A stretch of DNA of 64,000 nucleotides from Rodentibacter genomosp. 2. GTDB taxonomy: Bacteria; Pseudomonadota; Gammaproteobacteria; Enterobacterales; Pasteurellaceae. Shown in pieces: positions 10,160-18,725 of this stretch (position 1 is its first letter; each line of letters begins with the position of its first letter). The DNA is taken from assembly GCA_001999425.1 (NCBI GenBank), contig MLHP01000034.1, positions 1 through 64,000 on the forward strand, written 5' to 3'. Made by a program: the position numbers and the translations under genes. The notes below the pieces were generated by a model, which was not told the origin of the DNA, did not search any database, and worked only from the letters and a program-made list of their open reading frames with translations.

Positions 10160-10861
10160 TTATTTTAAGTTAGACTCAATTTCAGCCAGCCCTTTATGGC
10201 GAATATCAATACCACGCACCAAATACACAACATGTTCCGCGATATTTTTAGCATGATCGCCAATCCGCTCGACTGCTTTATTCATCATCATGACATCAAT
10301 CCAAGTGCTGATATTTTGCGGTTGTTCAAAAATATTCGTGGTGAGTAAGCGCAATTGATTGCGATAATCCATATCTAATTTTTCATCCGATAAACGTAAT
10401 TCGACCGCTGCATTCTCATCTAATCGGGCAAAAGCATCCAATGCACGACGAATCATTACAAATGACATTTCTAAAATGCGGTGGGTATCATATAAGCCGG
10501 AAGCCGAAATTTTGTTATTAATTAATAAATTATTTGTATAGAAGGCAATTTTTTTTAGCTCATCGCCAATACGCTCTAGATCAACAATAATTCTAGAAGT
10601 CGTTAAAACAAAACGTAAATCACCGGCAGCAGGTTGGCGTCGCGCAATAATTGTTTGGCAGTGATCATCAATTAATTCTTCCATTTCATTGATTTTCTTC
10701 TCACTTTCAATGACTTCCTGTAATCCTTGCGGATTAGCTTGGCTCAGACTCTGCAGAATAATCTGGATTTGCTGCTCGACGATGCCGCCCATTTGCATAA
10801 CTTCTGTGCGAACGCCTTCCAATTCTTGATTAAAATGTGACGATATATGCTGATTTTTCAT
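10160..10861 (-). CDS. phoU: Phosphate signalling protein PhoU
   Basis: A 233-residue helical protein with two PhoU repeats, each carrying the metal-site motif (E/D)xxxD seen as DLERIGDELKKIAFY in the first and AVERIGDHAKNIAEH in the second. PhoU links PstB to PhoR and is needed to shut off the Pho regulon. In E. coli it follows pstB; here it is upstream of pstS, with a 157-base gap containing the pstS promoter, and has a Pho-box promoter of its own. Confidence 0.97.
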   Translation of the reverse strand: MKNQHISSHFNQELEGVRTEVMQMGGIVEQQIQIILQSLSQANPQGLQEVIESEKKINEMEELIDDHCQTIIARRQPAAGDLRFVLTTSRIIVDLERIGDELKKIAFYTNNLLINNKISASGLYDTHRILEMSFVMIRRALDAFARLDENAAVELRLSDEKLDMDYRNQLRLLTTNIFEQPQNISTWIDVMMMNKAVERIGDHAKNIAEHVVYLVRGIDIRHKGLAEIESNLK

Positions 10862-10894
10862 GTTGATCCTTAAAAATAAATTAAATGCGTTCGA

Positions 10895-10928
10895 AGTATA
10901 AAAGAGAAATGTTTCAGGAATATGACAA
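10895..10928 (-). promoter_or_regulatory. phoU promoter with Pho box
   Basis: On the minus strand, TTGTCATATTCCTGAAACAT (within 10904-10928) differs at only a few positions from the block before pstS. A TATACT -10 (10900-10895) lies at exactly the same distance. This implies that phoU is PhoB-activated independently of pstS. Confidence 0.8.
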
Positions 10929-11183
10929 CTTGTAAGATTATGCTAAAAGCAACCGCCCTCCCCACACTTTACAACAATGCCGGCGTAGCAAACTCAAAAA
11001 TGAAAAATTTAGACAAAATGTAGGAACATACCGAGTACGCCCTATCCGATAACTTATTGATATTGGATACACAATCTTCCCCTACGCCCATATTGAATGC
11101 CAGTATTGCGCAGGTGCAACATAACATTGAAATGAAGTGGAATTATTAGAAAGGAAATGAAGATATTACGCATAACAAAACTA
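10929..11183. other. Non-coding stretch between phoU and the lysine-rich gene
   Basis: No gene, RNA or repeat could be supported here. A short stop-free run on the plus strand (about 11024-11150, ending in a TAG) has no start codon with a ribosome site and matches nothing recognised. It may be random or a decayed gene fragment. Confidence 0.4.
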
Positions 11184-11210
11184 AAATAAGGTACGATGTG
11201 CACCTTATTT
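11184..11210 (-). terminator. Terminator after the lysine-rich exported protein gene
   Basis: A 9-bp inverted repeat AAATAAGGT / ACCTTATTT just beyond the stop of the minus-strand gene, with T residues on the distal arm in the transcript direction. Confidence 0.65.
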
Positions 11211-11220
11211 CTATCCCCAT

Positions 11221-11892
11221 TTAACGCATCGCTTGAGCATTTTCTACCTGAACAAAAAAACCGTTCCCATTCAGAATAACACTATAATCCGTTTGATATT
11301 GTTTACCATGGGTTTCCACCAACGCATGACAACTGCGAATACTTTGCTGTGGATAATATTGTGTTTCATGTACTTGTCTAATTTGCTTCACCGTCATTTG
11401 TGTTCCGGTCACCTTACCCTGTTGCTTAAATGCGTCGGAAAGCACTTTAGCAACGCGGTTATCTTGGCATTTTGGTACGATAACGGCCTTTGTCATTTGT
11501 TTAGGCGGTGTGTTTTTTACTGTGTCGGCTTGGTTTTCCACCTTCTTGATTTTCTTTGCAGAACCTTTTTGTGCGGTTGTTTTCATTTTTTCAGCTTTCT
11601 TCATTTCTTTCCGCTGATTCTTGGTCGGCGGTGATTTCGTTACTTTTTTACCGATTGAAACCTGATTCTTGGCAGTCGTTTTACTCACCTTAGTTGCCAA
11701 CTTTTTCTGTGCTGCTTTTTTCTTTTCTACCACTTTTTTCGTCGTTTTTTTCTCTATCGTTTTTTTCGCTTGAGTCTGTTTAGTTTGCTTAACTGCTTGC
11801 TTCGTTGTTGCATTTTTATTTTGTGAGGCGGCAACAGTATTGCTCCCCATAAAGAAAAACACAGTAAATAAAACCTGAAATAATTTTTTCAT
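11221..11892 (-). CDS. Lysine-rich exported protein of unknown function
   Basis: Not recognised as a known family. The 223-residue product starts with a clear Sec signal peptide (MKKLFQVLFTVFFFMGSNTVAA). A low-complexity, strongly basic region follows (about residues 23-130), built almost only from Lys, Thr, Ala, Gln and Val in patterns such as KKTTKKVVEKKKAAQKK. The C-terminal 80 residues are ordinary globular sequence with two cysteines (PKCQDNR and IRSCHAL) that could form a disulfide in the periplasm. The ATG at 11892 has AAGGAG upstream; an earlier in-frame ATG at 11910 precedes that site and is rejected. gpmA is upstream, separated by a USS-pair terminator. Confidence 0.8.
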   Translation of the reverse strand: MKKLFQVLFTVFFFMGSNTVAASQNKNATTKQAVKQTKQTQAKKTIEKKTTKKVVEKKKAAQKKLATKVSKTTAKNQVSIGKKVTKSPPTKNQRKEMKKAEKMKTTAQKGSAKKIKKVENQADTVKNTPPKQMTKAVIVPKCQDNRVAKVLSDAFKQQGKVTGTQMTVKQIRQVHETQYYPQQSIRSCHALVETHGKQYQTDYSVILNGNGFFVQVENAQAMR

Positions 11893-11909
11893 AAATGTCT
11901 CCTTAAACA

Positions 11910-11940
11910 AAAAGTGCGGTCAAAATTAACCGCACTTTTA
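11910..11940 (-). terminator. USS inverted-pair terminator after gpmA
   Basis: AAAAGTGCGGT (11910-11920) and ACCGCACTTTT (11929-11939) form an 11-bp stem with a short loop, followed by a T-run in the gpmA direction. Confidence 0.82.
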
Positions 11941-11953
11941 TCAAACTTGAAAA

Positions 11954-12637
11954 TTAAAGATAGTAATATTCTACAAAATTTAATTTGTCATCAAGTTTTA
12001 GTACTAACGGTTGTCCGGTTGGAATTTCAAAATCCATAATTTCTTCATCAGAAATACCGATAATATGTTTCGCCAACGCACGAAGAGAATTACCATGCGC
12101 CACCACCAAAACACGTTTACCGGAAAGCATAGCCGGAGCAATTTGATCTTCCCAGAACGGAAGAGCACGTTCTAAAGTAAGTTTTAAATTCTCTGCATTC
12201 GGCACAACATCTGACGGAAGATTCGCATAACGGCGGTCATTGTGTGCGGAGTTTGGATCTTGTGGATCTAAATCCGGCGGAGAAATATCGTAAGAACGAC
12301 GCCAAATATGAACTTGTTCATCACCGTATTGCTCTGCTGTTGCTTTTTTATCTAAGCCTTGTAACGCACCATAGTGACGTTCATTTAAACGCCAGTTTTT
12401 CACTTGAGGAATCCATAATTGATGTGATTCTTCCAACACGATATTACAAGTTTTAATGGCGCGGGTTAAGACGGAAGTAAAAGCAATATCAAACTCATAG
12501 CCGGCCTCTAACAATTTTTTACCCGCTGCTTTGGCCTCTTCCACACCACGTTCGGTCAAATTAACATCACGCCAACCGGTGAATAAATTTTTCGCATTCC
12601 ATTCACTAAAACCGTGACGAATAAATACTAATTCCAT
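11954..12637 (-). CDS. gpmA: 2,3-bisphosphoglycerate-dependent phosphoglycerate mutase
   Basis: A glycolytic/gluconeogenic enzyme interconverting 3- and 2-phosphoglycerate through a phosphohistidine. The 227-residue protein has the catalytic RHG at residues 7-9 (RHGFSEWN) and the second histidine in [14 protein letters not shown]. The [12 protein letters not shown] and [10 protein letters not shown] segments are typical of the dPGM family. It appears to be a single-gene unit, with GGAGAT before the ATG and a USS-pair terminator after the stop. Confidence 0.97.
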   Translation of the reverse strand: MELVFIRHGFSEWNAKNLFTGWRDVNLTERGVEEAKAAGKKLLEAGYEFDIAFTSVLTRAIKTCNIVLEESHQLWIPQVKNWRLNERHYGALQGLDKKATAEQYGDEQVHIWRRSYDISPPDLDPQDPNSAHNDRRYANLPSDVVPNAENLKLTLERALPFWEDQIAPAMLSGKRVLVVAHGNSLRALAKHIIGISDEEIMDFEIPTGQPLVLKLDDKLNFVEYYYL

Positions 12638-12838
12638 AGGGATCTCCTAATATTTTAAGTAAAAAAGAATGCGCACTTTATAGCAAAAAATCCCTTTGTT
12701 TAAAAGCAAAAAGGCGGGATTTCCTGATCTTCCGCAAAAAATTAAAGCCAGCCATTTTAGCCCCATCAAAATAATGCTACTATTTGCGCTTTGTGGACAA
12801 AATAGCTTTCACCAATTTTTATCTCTCGGGTTTAATCT

Positions 12839-14074
12839 ATGCAATATTGGCAATTGATGACAAAAACACTTTCAAAATCGACCGCACTTTTCATTGCGTG
12901 TGGACTTATAGGATTTTCATCAGCCGCTTATGGCAATGACCTCAACCAAATTCAGCAGCAAATTAAGCAACAAGAATCAAAACTTGCCAAACAAAAACGT
13001 GAGCAGGCAAAACTTCAGTCCACCTTAAAAAGTCAAGAGAGCAAAATCAATGCGGTTGCCGGGGAATTACGTGAAACCGAATTAAGTTTAAAAGAAATCC
13101 GTAAGCAAATTTCAGAAGCCGATAAACAAATCAAACAACTAGAAAAGCAAGAAAAAGAGCAAAAAGCCAAACTCGCCAAGCAAATGGACGCCATTTACCG
13201 CTCGGGGTTAAATCCCTCCACTTTGGAAAGAATGCTGTCGGAAGATGCTAAGAAAGCGGCAAGAATGAAGGTTTATTACGAGCATTTAAACCAAGCCCGT
13301 ATTGAGATGATTAGCAATCTTCAGGCGACACAGGCACAAATTGTTAAACAAAAAAAAGCGATCCTAGGGCAACAACAAACTCACCGGGATCAACTTGCCA
13401 CGCAGAAAAAACAACAGCAAGAATTAGAAAAAATTCAGCGTGAACGGCAATCCACGTTGAATGAAATTAATAAAAATATCAATAAAGATCAGGATAGATT
13501 AGCAAGTTTACGGGCAAACGAAACGGCATTGAAGCAAGAGATTCAACGTGCCGAGCAAGCCGCACGTCAGCAAGAACAACGTGAGCGGGAAGCACTGGCG
13601 CAACGTAAACAAGCAGAGGAGAAACGAACCGCCAAACCTTATACTCCGACTGCGCAAGAACGTCGTTTGATTAACAGTACCAGTGGTTTAGGAGCGGCAA
13701 ACCGTCAATATAATAAACCGGTAAACGGTTCGACTCTTTATGCTTTTGGTTCCACTCAAGCCGGTGAGGCTCGCTGGAAAGGTATGGTAATTGCCGCCTC
13801 AAACGGTACGCCGGTTCGCGCCATAGCCAACGGTCGGGTTATTTTGGCCGGACAACTTACCGGTTATGGCTATATGGTTATCATCAAACACGGTGACAGC
13901 GATCTGAGTTTGTATGGTTTTAACCAAGCCGTTTTTGTCAAACCCAACCAACTTGTTTCAGCAGGTCAAACTATTGCACAGGTAGGCAATACCGGTGAAA
14001 TTTCCCGCCCTGCATTGTATTTCGGTATCAGTCGAAAAGGCGTGCCGGTGAACCCTGCCGGATGGATTAAATAA
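12839..14074 (+). CDS. envC: Murein hydrolase activator EnvC
   Basis: A periplasmic divisome factor of 411 residues. A signal peptide (about 1-31) is followed by a long coiled coil (about 35-255) and a C-terminal LytM/M23 domain (about 290-411). The LytM domain is degenerate: the usual HxH motif reads ALYFGI here and the zinc-binding His/Asp are absent. As in E. coli EnvC, it is therefore expected to activate AmiA/AmiB amidases through FtsEX rather than cut murein itself. The start at 12839 is not well resolved; an ATG at 12857 is possible. Its stop overlaps the next start (TAATG). Confidence 0.93.
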   Translation: MQYWQLMTKTLSKSTALFIACGLIGFSSAAYGNDLNQIQQQIKQQESKLAKQKREQAKLQSTLKSQESKINAVAGELRETELSLKEIRKQISEADKQIKQLEKQEKEQKAKLAKQMDAIYRSGLNPSTLERMLSEDAKKAARMKVYYEHLNQARIEMISNLQATQAQIVKQKKAILGQQQTHRDQLATQKKQQQELEKIQRERQSTLNEINKNINKDQDRLASLRANETALKQEIQRAEQAARQQEQREREALAQRKQAEEKRTAKPYTPTAQERRLINSTSGLGAANRQYNKPVNGSTLYAFGSTQAGEARWKGMVIAASNGTPVRAIANGRVILAGQLTGYGYMVIIKHGDSDLSLYGFNQAVFVKPNQLVSAGQTIAQVGNTGEISRPALYFGISRKGVPVNPAGWIK

Positions 14075-14916
14075 TGAATATAGCATTTAAAAGTGCGGTC
14101 AAAAATCTCGTCGTTTTTTCTACCGCACTTTTCTCTACATTTACACTCGCACAAAGCAAACTTGCCATCGTTATTGACGATGTGGGCTACCGCCCCAAAG
14201 AAGATGCGGCGATTTTTTCCATGCCGCGTGAAATTTCCTTGGCAATTATTCCCTCTGCGCCCTACGCACAAGCCCGTAATCAAGAAGCAAAAAAACAAGG
14301 TCGTGATATTCTAATTCATATGCCGATGCAACCTTTGAACCAAACAAAAATTGAAGAAGGAGGATTACATTTAGGAATGTCGGCAGAACAGGTGATAGAC
14401 CGCGTTCAAAAGGCAAAAAATATTGTTAGTCACGCAATCGGTATGAATAATCATATGGGCAGTGCCGCCACAGCTGACACAACGTTAATGACACATTTAA
14501 TGAACGCGCTTCGCACACAACATTTATTCTTCTTGGACAGCAGAACGATTGGTCGCTCCGTTGCCGGCAAAATCGCCAAAGAGCAAGGCGTTCGTTCATT
14601 AGATCGCCATATTTTCTTAGATGATAGCAATGAATTTTCTGACGTGCAGCGCCAATTTCAAGCTGCCGTTCAATATGCGAGAAAGCATGGTACGGCAATC
14701 GCTATCGGACATCCACGTAAAAACACTGTTGCGGTATTGCAACAAAATTTGCGTCATTTACCCTCAGATATTCAGCTTGTCGGTATGGCAAGTTTATGGC
14801 GAAACGAACGTATCGTACCACCAAAACCGTTTATTTTACTGTTTAGCGATGTACCCGCCCCGACTTCAGTAGCACCTTACGAGCCTATTCCGCTATTACG
14901 AGGTGTACCCAAATAA
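14074..14916 (+). CDS. yibQ: Divergent polysaccharide deacetylase family protein (YibQ)
   Basis: A 280-residue exported protein with a signal peptide (about 1-26) and a divergent polysaccharide deacetylase fold. Recognisable motifs are LAIVIDDVGYRPKED, LIHMPMQP, MNNHMGSAAT and FLDSRTIG. The family usually follows envC, as here, and is thought to act on the cell wall; the substrate is unknown. It is coupled to envC by a one-base overlap. Both arms of a USS inverted pair are coded within the first 20 codons and spell KSAVK and STALF in the signal peptide. Confidence 0.9.
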   Translation: MNIAFKSAVKNLVVFSTALFSTFTLAQSKLAIVIDDVGYRPKEDAAIFSMPREISLAIIPSAPYAQARNQEAKKQGRDILIHMPMQPLNQTKIEEGGLHLGMSAEQVIDRVQKAKNIVSHAIGMNNHMGSAATADTTLMTHLMNALRTQHLFFLDSRTIGRSVAGKIAKEQGVRSLDRHIFLDDSNEFSDVQRQFQAAVQYARKHGTAIAIGHPRKNTVAVLQQNLRHLPSDIQLVGMASLWRNERIVPPKPFILLFSDVPAPTSVAPYEPIPLLRGVPK

Positions 14917-14959
14917 AAAAGTGCGGTCAGAAATTAAGTATTTTTCTGACCGCACTTTT
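14917..14959. terminator. Bidirectional USS-pair terminator between yibQ and narP
   Basis: A 17-bp perfect stem (AAAAGTGCGGTCAGAAA with TTTCTGACCGCACTTTT) with a short loop. It has A-runs on one side and T-runs on the other, so it serves both convergent genes. Confidence 0.93.
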
Positions 14960-14979
14960 ATCTCAATAATGATGTGTTG

Positions 14980-15609
14980 TTAGCGTCCGTTGTACTCAAA
15001 ATATAGCACGGTAGCCGCTACACGGGAATGTACGTTTAATTTACGCAATAAATTACGAATATGTACTTTTACCGTTTCTTCGGAAATAAATAACTGCCCT
15101 GCAATTTGCTTGTTTGATAATCCGGTGGCAATCAAGCGTAAAACACCCATCTCACGATCGGTTAATAAATCCATTGGGTCGCGACGATGCTCACGTTCAA
15201 TCAATAAATCTTTGATTGAGTTACTTAAAATGACCTCGCCTTTTGCAATACGTTTGATTTCTTCAAGTAAGGTTTCCGGCTCCGTATCTTTTAATAAATA
15301 GCCGTCCGCTCCTGCATCAATTAAGGCAAAAATATCATTTTTAGCATCTGATACTGTCAAAATAACGATACGTGCATCCACTCCTTCAGCACGCAAACCT
15401 TTCAGTGTATCCAACCCTGAAAGTCCTTTCATATTAAGATCTAAAATAATTAAATCCGGCGATGTCTGTAACGCAACAGAAATGCCTTCCGTACCACTCC
15501 CAACATCAGCGACGACTTCGAAATTTTCTTCTAATTCAATTAGTTGTTTGATACCTCGACGCATTAACGGATGATCGTCGATGAGTAAAACTTTTAACTT
15601 TTCTTGCAT
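14980..15609 (-). CDS. narP: Nitrate/nitrite response regulator NarP
   Basis: A NarL/FixJ-type regulator of 209 residues. The receiver has the acidic pair (LIDDHPL), the phosphoacceptor in LIILDLNMKGLSGLDTL and the conserved Lys in LLKDTEPE. The C-terminal LuxR-type helix-turn-helix (LTDREMGVLRLIATGLSNKQIA and EETVKVHIRNLLRKLNV) is typical of NarP. It controls anaerobic nitrate/nitrite respiration genes; the partner kinase NarQ is not in this window. The ATG at 15609 is preceded by GGGGGA; an in-frame start at 15636 lacks a ribosome site. Confidence 0.94.
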   Translation of the reverse strand: MQEKLKVLLIDDHPLMRRGIKQLIELEENFEVVADVGSGTEGISVALQTSPDLIILDLNMKGLSGLDTLKGLRAEGVDARIVILTVSDAKNDIFALIDAGADGYLLKDTEPETLLEEIKRIAKGEVILSNSIKDLLIEREHRRDPMDLLTDREMGVLRLIATGLSNKQIAGQLFISEETVKVHIRNLLRKLNVHSRVAATVLYFEYNGR

Positions 15610-15738
15610 TTTCCCCCCATCGGTGAACAATAACATTTATTAACTGGTCACCTAAAAACGAGCCATTCTATCGGGATTTTTCCCATCTTCCAATCAAGAA
15701 ACTCAGGAAACTTGATCTAGTTCATTATTTTACGGCGT

Positions 15739-18237
15739 CTAATGCACTGCCGATACATGTTGTTGATATTTAAAAGATTGAATTTGCACATCACCTTGAT
15801 CACTATATTGGATTTGATAAAACTGTGGATAATTAAAATTACGAGACTCAATGTGATACGGATTTTCATCACCCGACTCTAAAGCTTGATAAAGTTGGTT
15901 AATCTGTTGTACTTTTTCATCCTTTGAACCGTCGCAATGGCGATAAATCTCTAACTGATTGGTTTCATTCAGTAAATAGACATTAAAGGTATTATCTTTA
16001 TTGTCCTCAAAGAAAAATTGTAGGAAACCTTCTCTCGCAAAAAGATCGATTTCAATCGGATATTTGCGATGTTTACTATAAATATCACTTTTTTCTTCCA
16101 CCGGACTTTGTAAAACATCATCAAAATCAACCGCACTTTGACTGCTATTCTCAACTTCTTGCAAGCTAAGCCCGCTTTCTTCAAAGAAAAATTGCCAATT
16201 TTTTCCCGCTACGCGTAAACGTGGAATATTGAAGGTTTGGTTACCAAGCTGAATGTTTATGCAACGATTTACTAACGCGCTGACAAGATTGCGTAATGTT
16301 CGGCGATAATGCCGGCTGTAACAAAAAACCTGTACGGAAGGGGGATTATTCGCATCTCGATAAATTTTATTTGATAGCACTTTTAACGCAATCAAAATAG
16401 CATTTGGCCCTTCAAAGTGCAGCGTGCGAATTTCATTCCATATATTGCGATAAGTAAAATCAATGCTCCCCACAAGATTTTGTTCTAACGGCCCAAAACT
16501 GAATAAATCACAGGCTGAAAGACTATCTTTAAACTCAGTAATACGTGTAGTGGGATCGGAAGTTAAATTCACAGCAATAACAATATTACGAATTTCACAA
16601 GCGGTTGCTAAAATATCACCACCTGCTGCCGGGTTTTCTCGTGAAAAAGACAAACGGAGATCCGCCACAAAATTGCGCAAAGTTTCAATCTCGATAGAGC
16701 GACTAAATAAATAAAGTTGTGTTTCGGCTGTAAGCAAGCAATTAAAATATGCCCATGCGACTAACTTATTAAGGCTTTTGTTATACTCTATAATACGATT
16801 TTGAGAAAACATCATCGTATTTGGCGCTCGATTGATAAGATACCAACCGTCTTGGAAATGCTTATTACCCTTCACTTCTAAAAATGAAATATGTGGTTCG
16901 GATAAATTACGGGAAATCTGCGAATTAAGTAAAATCACTTTGCCCGGTAGTTCCTCAAATGTCGTATAAAGTTTACGGGTAAGAACATTAATATCTTGTG
17001 GTACAACGCTTGAGTTAATTTTATATTTACGGGCAAAACTCACCAAATTATGATAGCTCATCATCAAAAACTTCACTAAGTTATCATGGCTTTCTTTGGC
17101 ACGCTTAATTTTCCAAAACGGGCGATAATTCAGCTCGTGAATTTGTTCGGTACTCCAGCCCCATTCCTGAGCCAAAATTTGTATATAATCGGTACGCCAG
17201 TTATGGGTTTTATATAAGGCTAAATCTTCTGTTACTTTGACATAAAAACAGCGACGTACAAAATCAAGGCGTTTAAATTCGGAAAGTGCGGTCAAATAAT
17301 CCGTTACTTTAGAAAGAATCGCAATGTAAGGATCAAAATGATGGGCTGGCGTAGTGTTGCCGGAAAAGAGATCTTCTTTGAACTGGCGGGCAATAAGATG
17401 AGAATGCGGATATTCTTTAGAATAAACTTCCAACAACAAAATTTTGAGTACGGATTTATACGGCGAATCAATTCCTTTATAAAGTTGCCACAAGCCCGCA
17501 CCAAAGTATTCCTTAGCCGAAAACTGTGCTAATCCGCCAAAATCAACCCAATCTTGCAAATCAAGTAAGCCGTTCTGAATTCGAGTTTTTACTTCGTTTT
17601 CATAGTCCGCTTCATTTTCTACCCATAAATGTAACCACAGTAACGGTTTCCCTGCCAAGCGAACGGCGGAGCGATAAAATTCGTCAAGCAATAACATATA
17701 TTGTGCAGAACCGCTGTTTTCGCTCGTCAAAGGTTCGGAGTAGTATTCATGGCGGAAACGCTGTTGATCAACCAGATAAAAATTAATTTCAACCTCAAAC
17801 CGCATCGCCCATTCTTTGATTTTTTGGGCTTTTTGTTCTAATAAATTACGTTCATTTTCCGTTAAATCTTCACGACAGCAGATCCATATATCCATATCAG
17901 AGCTACTACTTTGGCTGATAGATCCAAAACTGCCCATCACATAAATACCTAAAATCGGTGGATTATCGCCAAAGGGCTGCTCTTTTATTTGTTCGTAAAG
18001 TTCAGGATATTCGGAAGAAAGGAATTGTTGCTGATAATCCGATAACTTAAAATTTGCGACACCACAAAGGGATTGCGCCATATAACCGGATAAACTCGGA
18101 TGGTTCAATTGAAACAGTAAAGGAAACAGAGATAAAACATGTTGAAATCCATCACTGGCTCCCGATAATGCACGTTCCAAACGGCGCTTATCAAGAATTT
18201 CCACACATTTTTTTGCTCGATTGAGATCGTACTTCAA
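15739..18237 (-). CDS. cyaA: Class I adenylate cyclase
   Basis: Makes cyclic AMP from ATP; 832 residues, close to the enterobacterial length. The N-terminal catalytic half has the nucleotidyltransferase signature GSFGSISQSSSSDMDIWIC with the DxD metal pair. The C-terminal half is the regulatory region that responds to phosphorylated EIIA-Glc in enterics. In Haemophilus, cAMP with CRP is also required for competence, which fits the USS-rich genome and the CRP-type sites before pckA and uspA in this window. It is transcribed alone, divergent from a small membrane protein gene. Confidence 0.97.
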   Translation of the reverse strand: MKYDLNRAKKCVEILDKRRLERALSGASDGFQHVLSLFPLLFQLNHPSLSGYMAQSLCGVANFKLSDYQQQFLSSEYPELYEQIKEQPFGDNPPILGIYVMGSFGSISQSSSSDMDIWICCREDLTENERNLLEQKAQKIKEWAMRFEVEINFYLVDQQRFRHEYYSEPLTSENSGSAQYMLLLDEFYRSAVRLAGKPLLWLHLWVENEADYENEVKTRIQNGLLDLQDWVDFGGLAQFSAKEYFGAGLWQLYKGIDSPYKSVLKILLLEVYSKEYPHSHLIARQFKEDLFSGNTTPAHHFDPYIAILSKVTDYLTALSEFKRLDFVRRCFYVKVTEDLALYKTHNWRTDYIQILAQEWGWSTEQIHELNYRPFWKIKRAKESHDNLVKFLMMSYHNLVSFARKYKINSSVVPQDINVLTRKLYTTFEELPGKVILLNSQISRNLSEPHISFLEVKGNKHFQDGWYLINRAPNTMMFSQNRIIEYNKSLNKLVAWAYFNCLLTAETQLYLFSRSIEIETLRNFVADLRLSFSRENPAAGGDILATACEIRNIVIAVNLTSDPTTRITEFKDSLSACDLFSFGPLEQNLVGSIDFTYRNIWNEIRTLHFEGPNAILIALKVLSNKIYRDANNPPSVQVFCYSRHYRRTLRNLVSALVNRCINIQLGNQTFNIPRLRVAGKNWQFFFEESGLSLQEVENSSQSAVDFDDVLQSPVEEKSDIYSKHRKYPIEIDLFAREGFLQFFFEDNKDNTFNVYLLNETNQLEIYRHCDGSKDEKVQQINQLYQALESGDENPYHIESRNFNYPQFYQIQYSDQGDVQIQSFKYQQHVSAVH

Positions 18238-18327
18238 GCGGCATCCTACCGAATGGAAAAAGTTGCGGATACTCTACCATTTTAAGGAGGTTAAAGCAAA
18301 GAATTACTACCCAATCTCAACCGTATT

Positions 18328-18336
18328 TGCTATATT
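18328..18336 (+). promoter_or_regulatory. Extended -10 promoter for the small membrane protein gene
   Basis: TGCTATATT is a good extended -10 (TGn plus TATATT), 35 bases before the ATG at 18371. No clear -35 box is visible. Confidence 0.5.
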
Positions 18337-18370
18337 CCCTGCTTTGTAATTTTATTGTAGGATTGAGCTT

Positions 18371-18682
18371 ATGGAACAACCGTCTATGCCAACAAAATTT
18401 AGCGGGTTCACTTGGGGGCTTGCGGCTTTTTGCATGCCGGTTTTACTTTGGCCGCTGGCTTTGCTCATTTCCCCCCATTTTTCTCAAAATCACGCATTAA
18501 CGGAAGGACAAATTAAGTTGTTCTCTATCCTATTTTGGATCTACCCTTTCATTCTCGCTATTATTTCGCGTTTACTGTATAAATTACATGCTAAACGCCC
18601 TAAACTTGCCGGACGATTACTCGGGATAAGTGCGGTCGGTTTCCATGGTATTTTAATTTATATTTGCTTGGCGAGTCGCTAA
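18371..18682 (+). CDS. Small conserved-looking membrane protein
   Basis: A 103-residue protein with three predicted membrane helices (about 15-33, 48-66 and 81-100) separated by short basic loops such as KLHAKRPKLAGR. It is not assigned a function; it resembles the small Pasteurellaceae-restricted membrane proteins annotated as domains of unknown function. It is transcribed divergently from cyaA with its own promoter-like -10. A USS in the 3' part encodes SAVGFHG. Confidence 0.75.
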   Translation: MEQPSMPTKFSGFTWGLAAFCMPVLLWPLALLISPHFSQNHALTEGQIKLFSILFWIYPFILAIISRLLYKLHAKRPKLAGRLLGISAVGFHGILIYICLASR

Positions 18683-18725
18683 AAAATCCGCCAAAACCAA
18701 CCGCACTTTAGGAATCATTGGCTTA

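Noticed and set aside
11233..11634. A 133-codon plus-strand frame opposite the lysine-rich gene
   Set aside because: Its Phe/Leu/Cys-rich composition is the antisense image of Lys-rich codons.
12839..14074. EnvC as an active zinc endopeptidase
   Set aside because: The LytM domain lacks the metal-binding His/Asp residues and the HxH motif.
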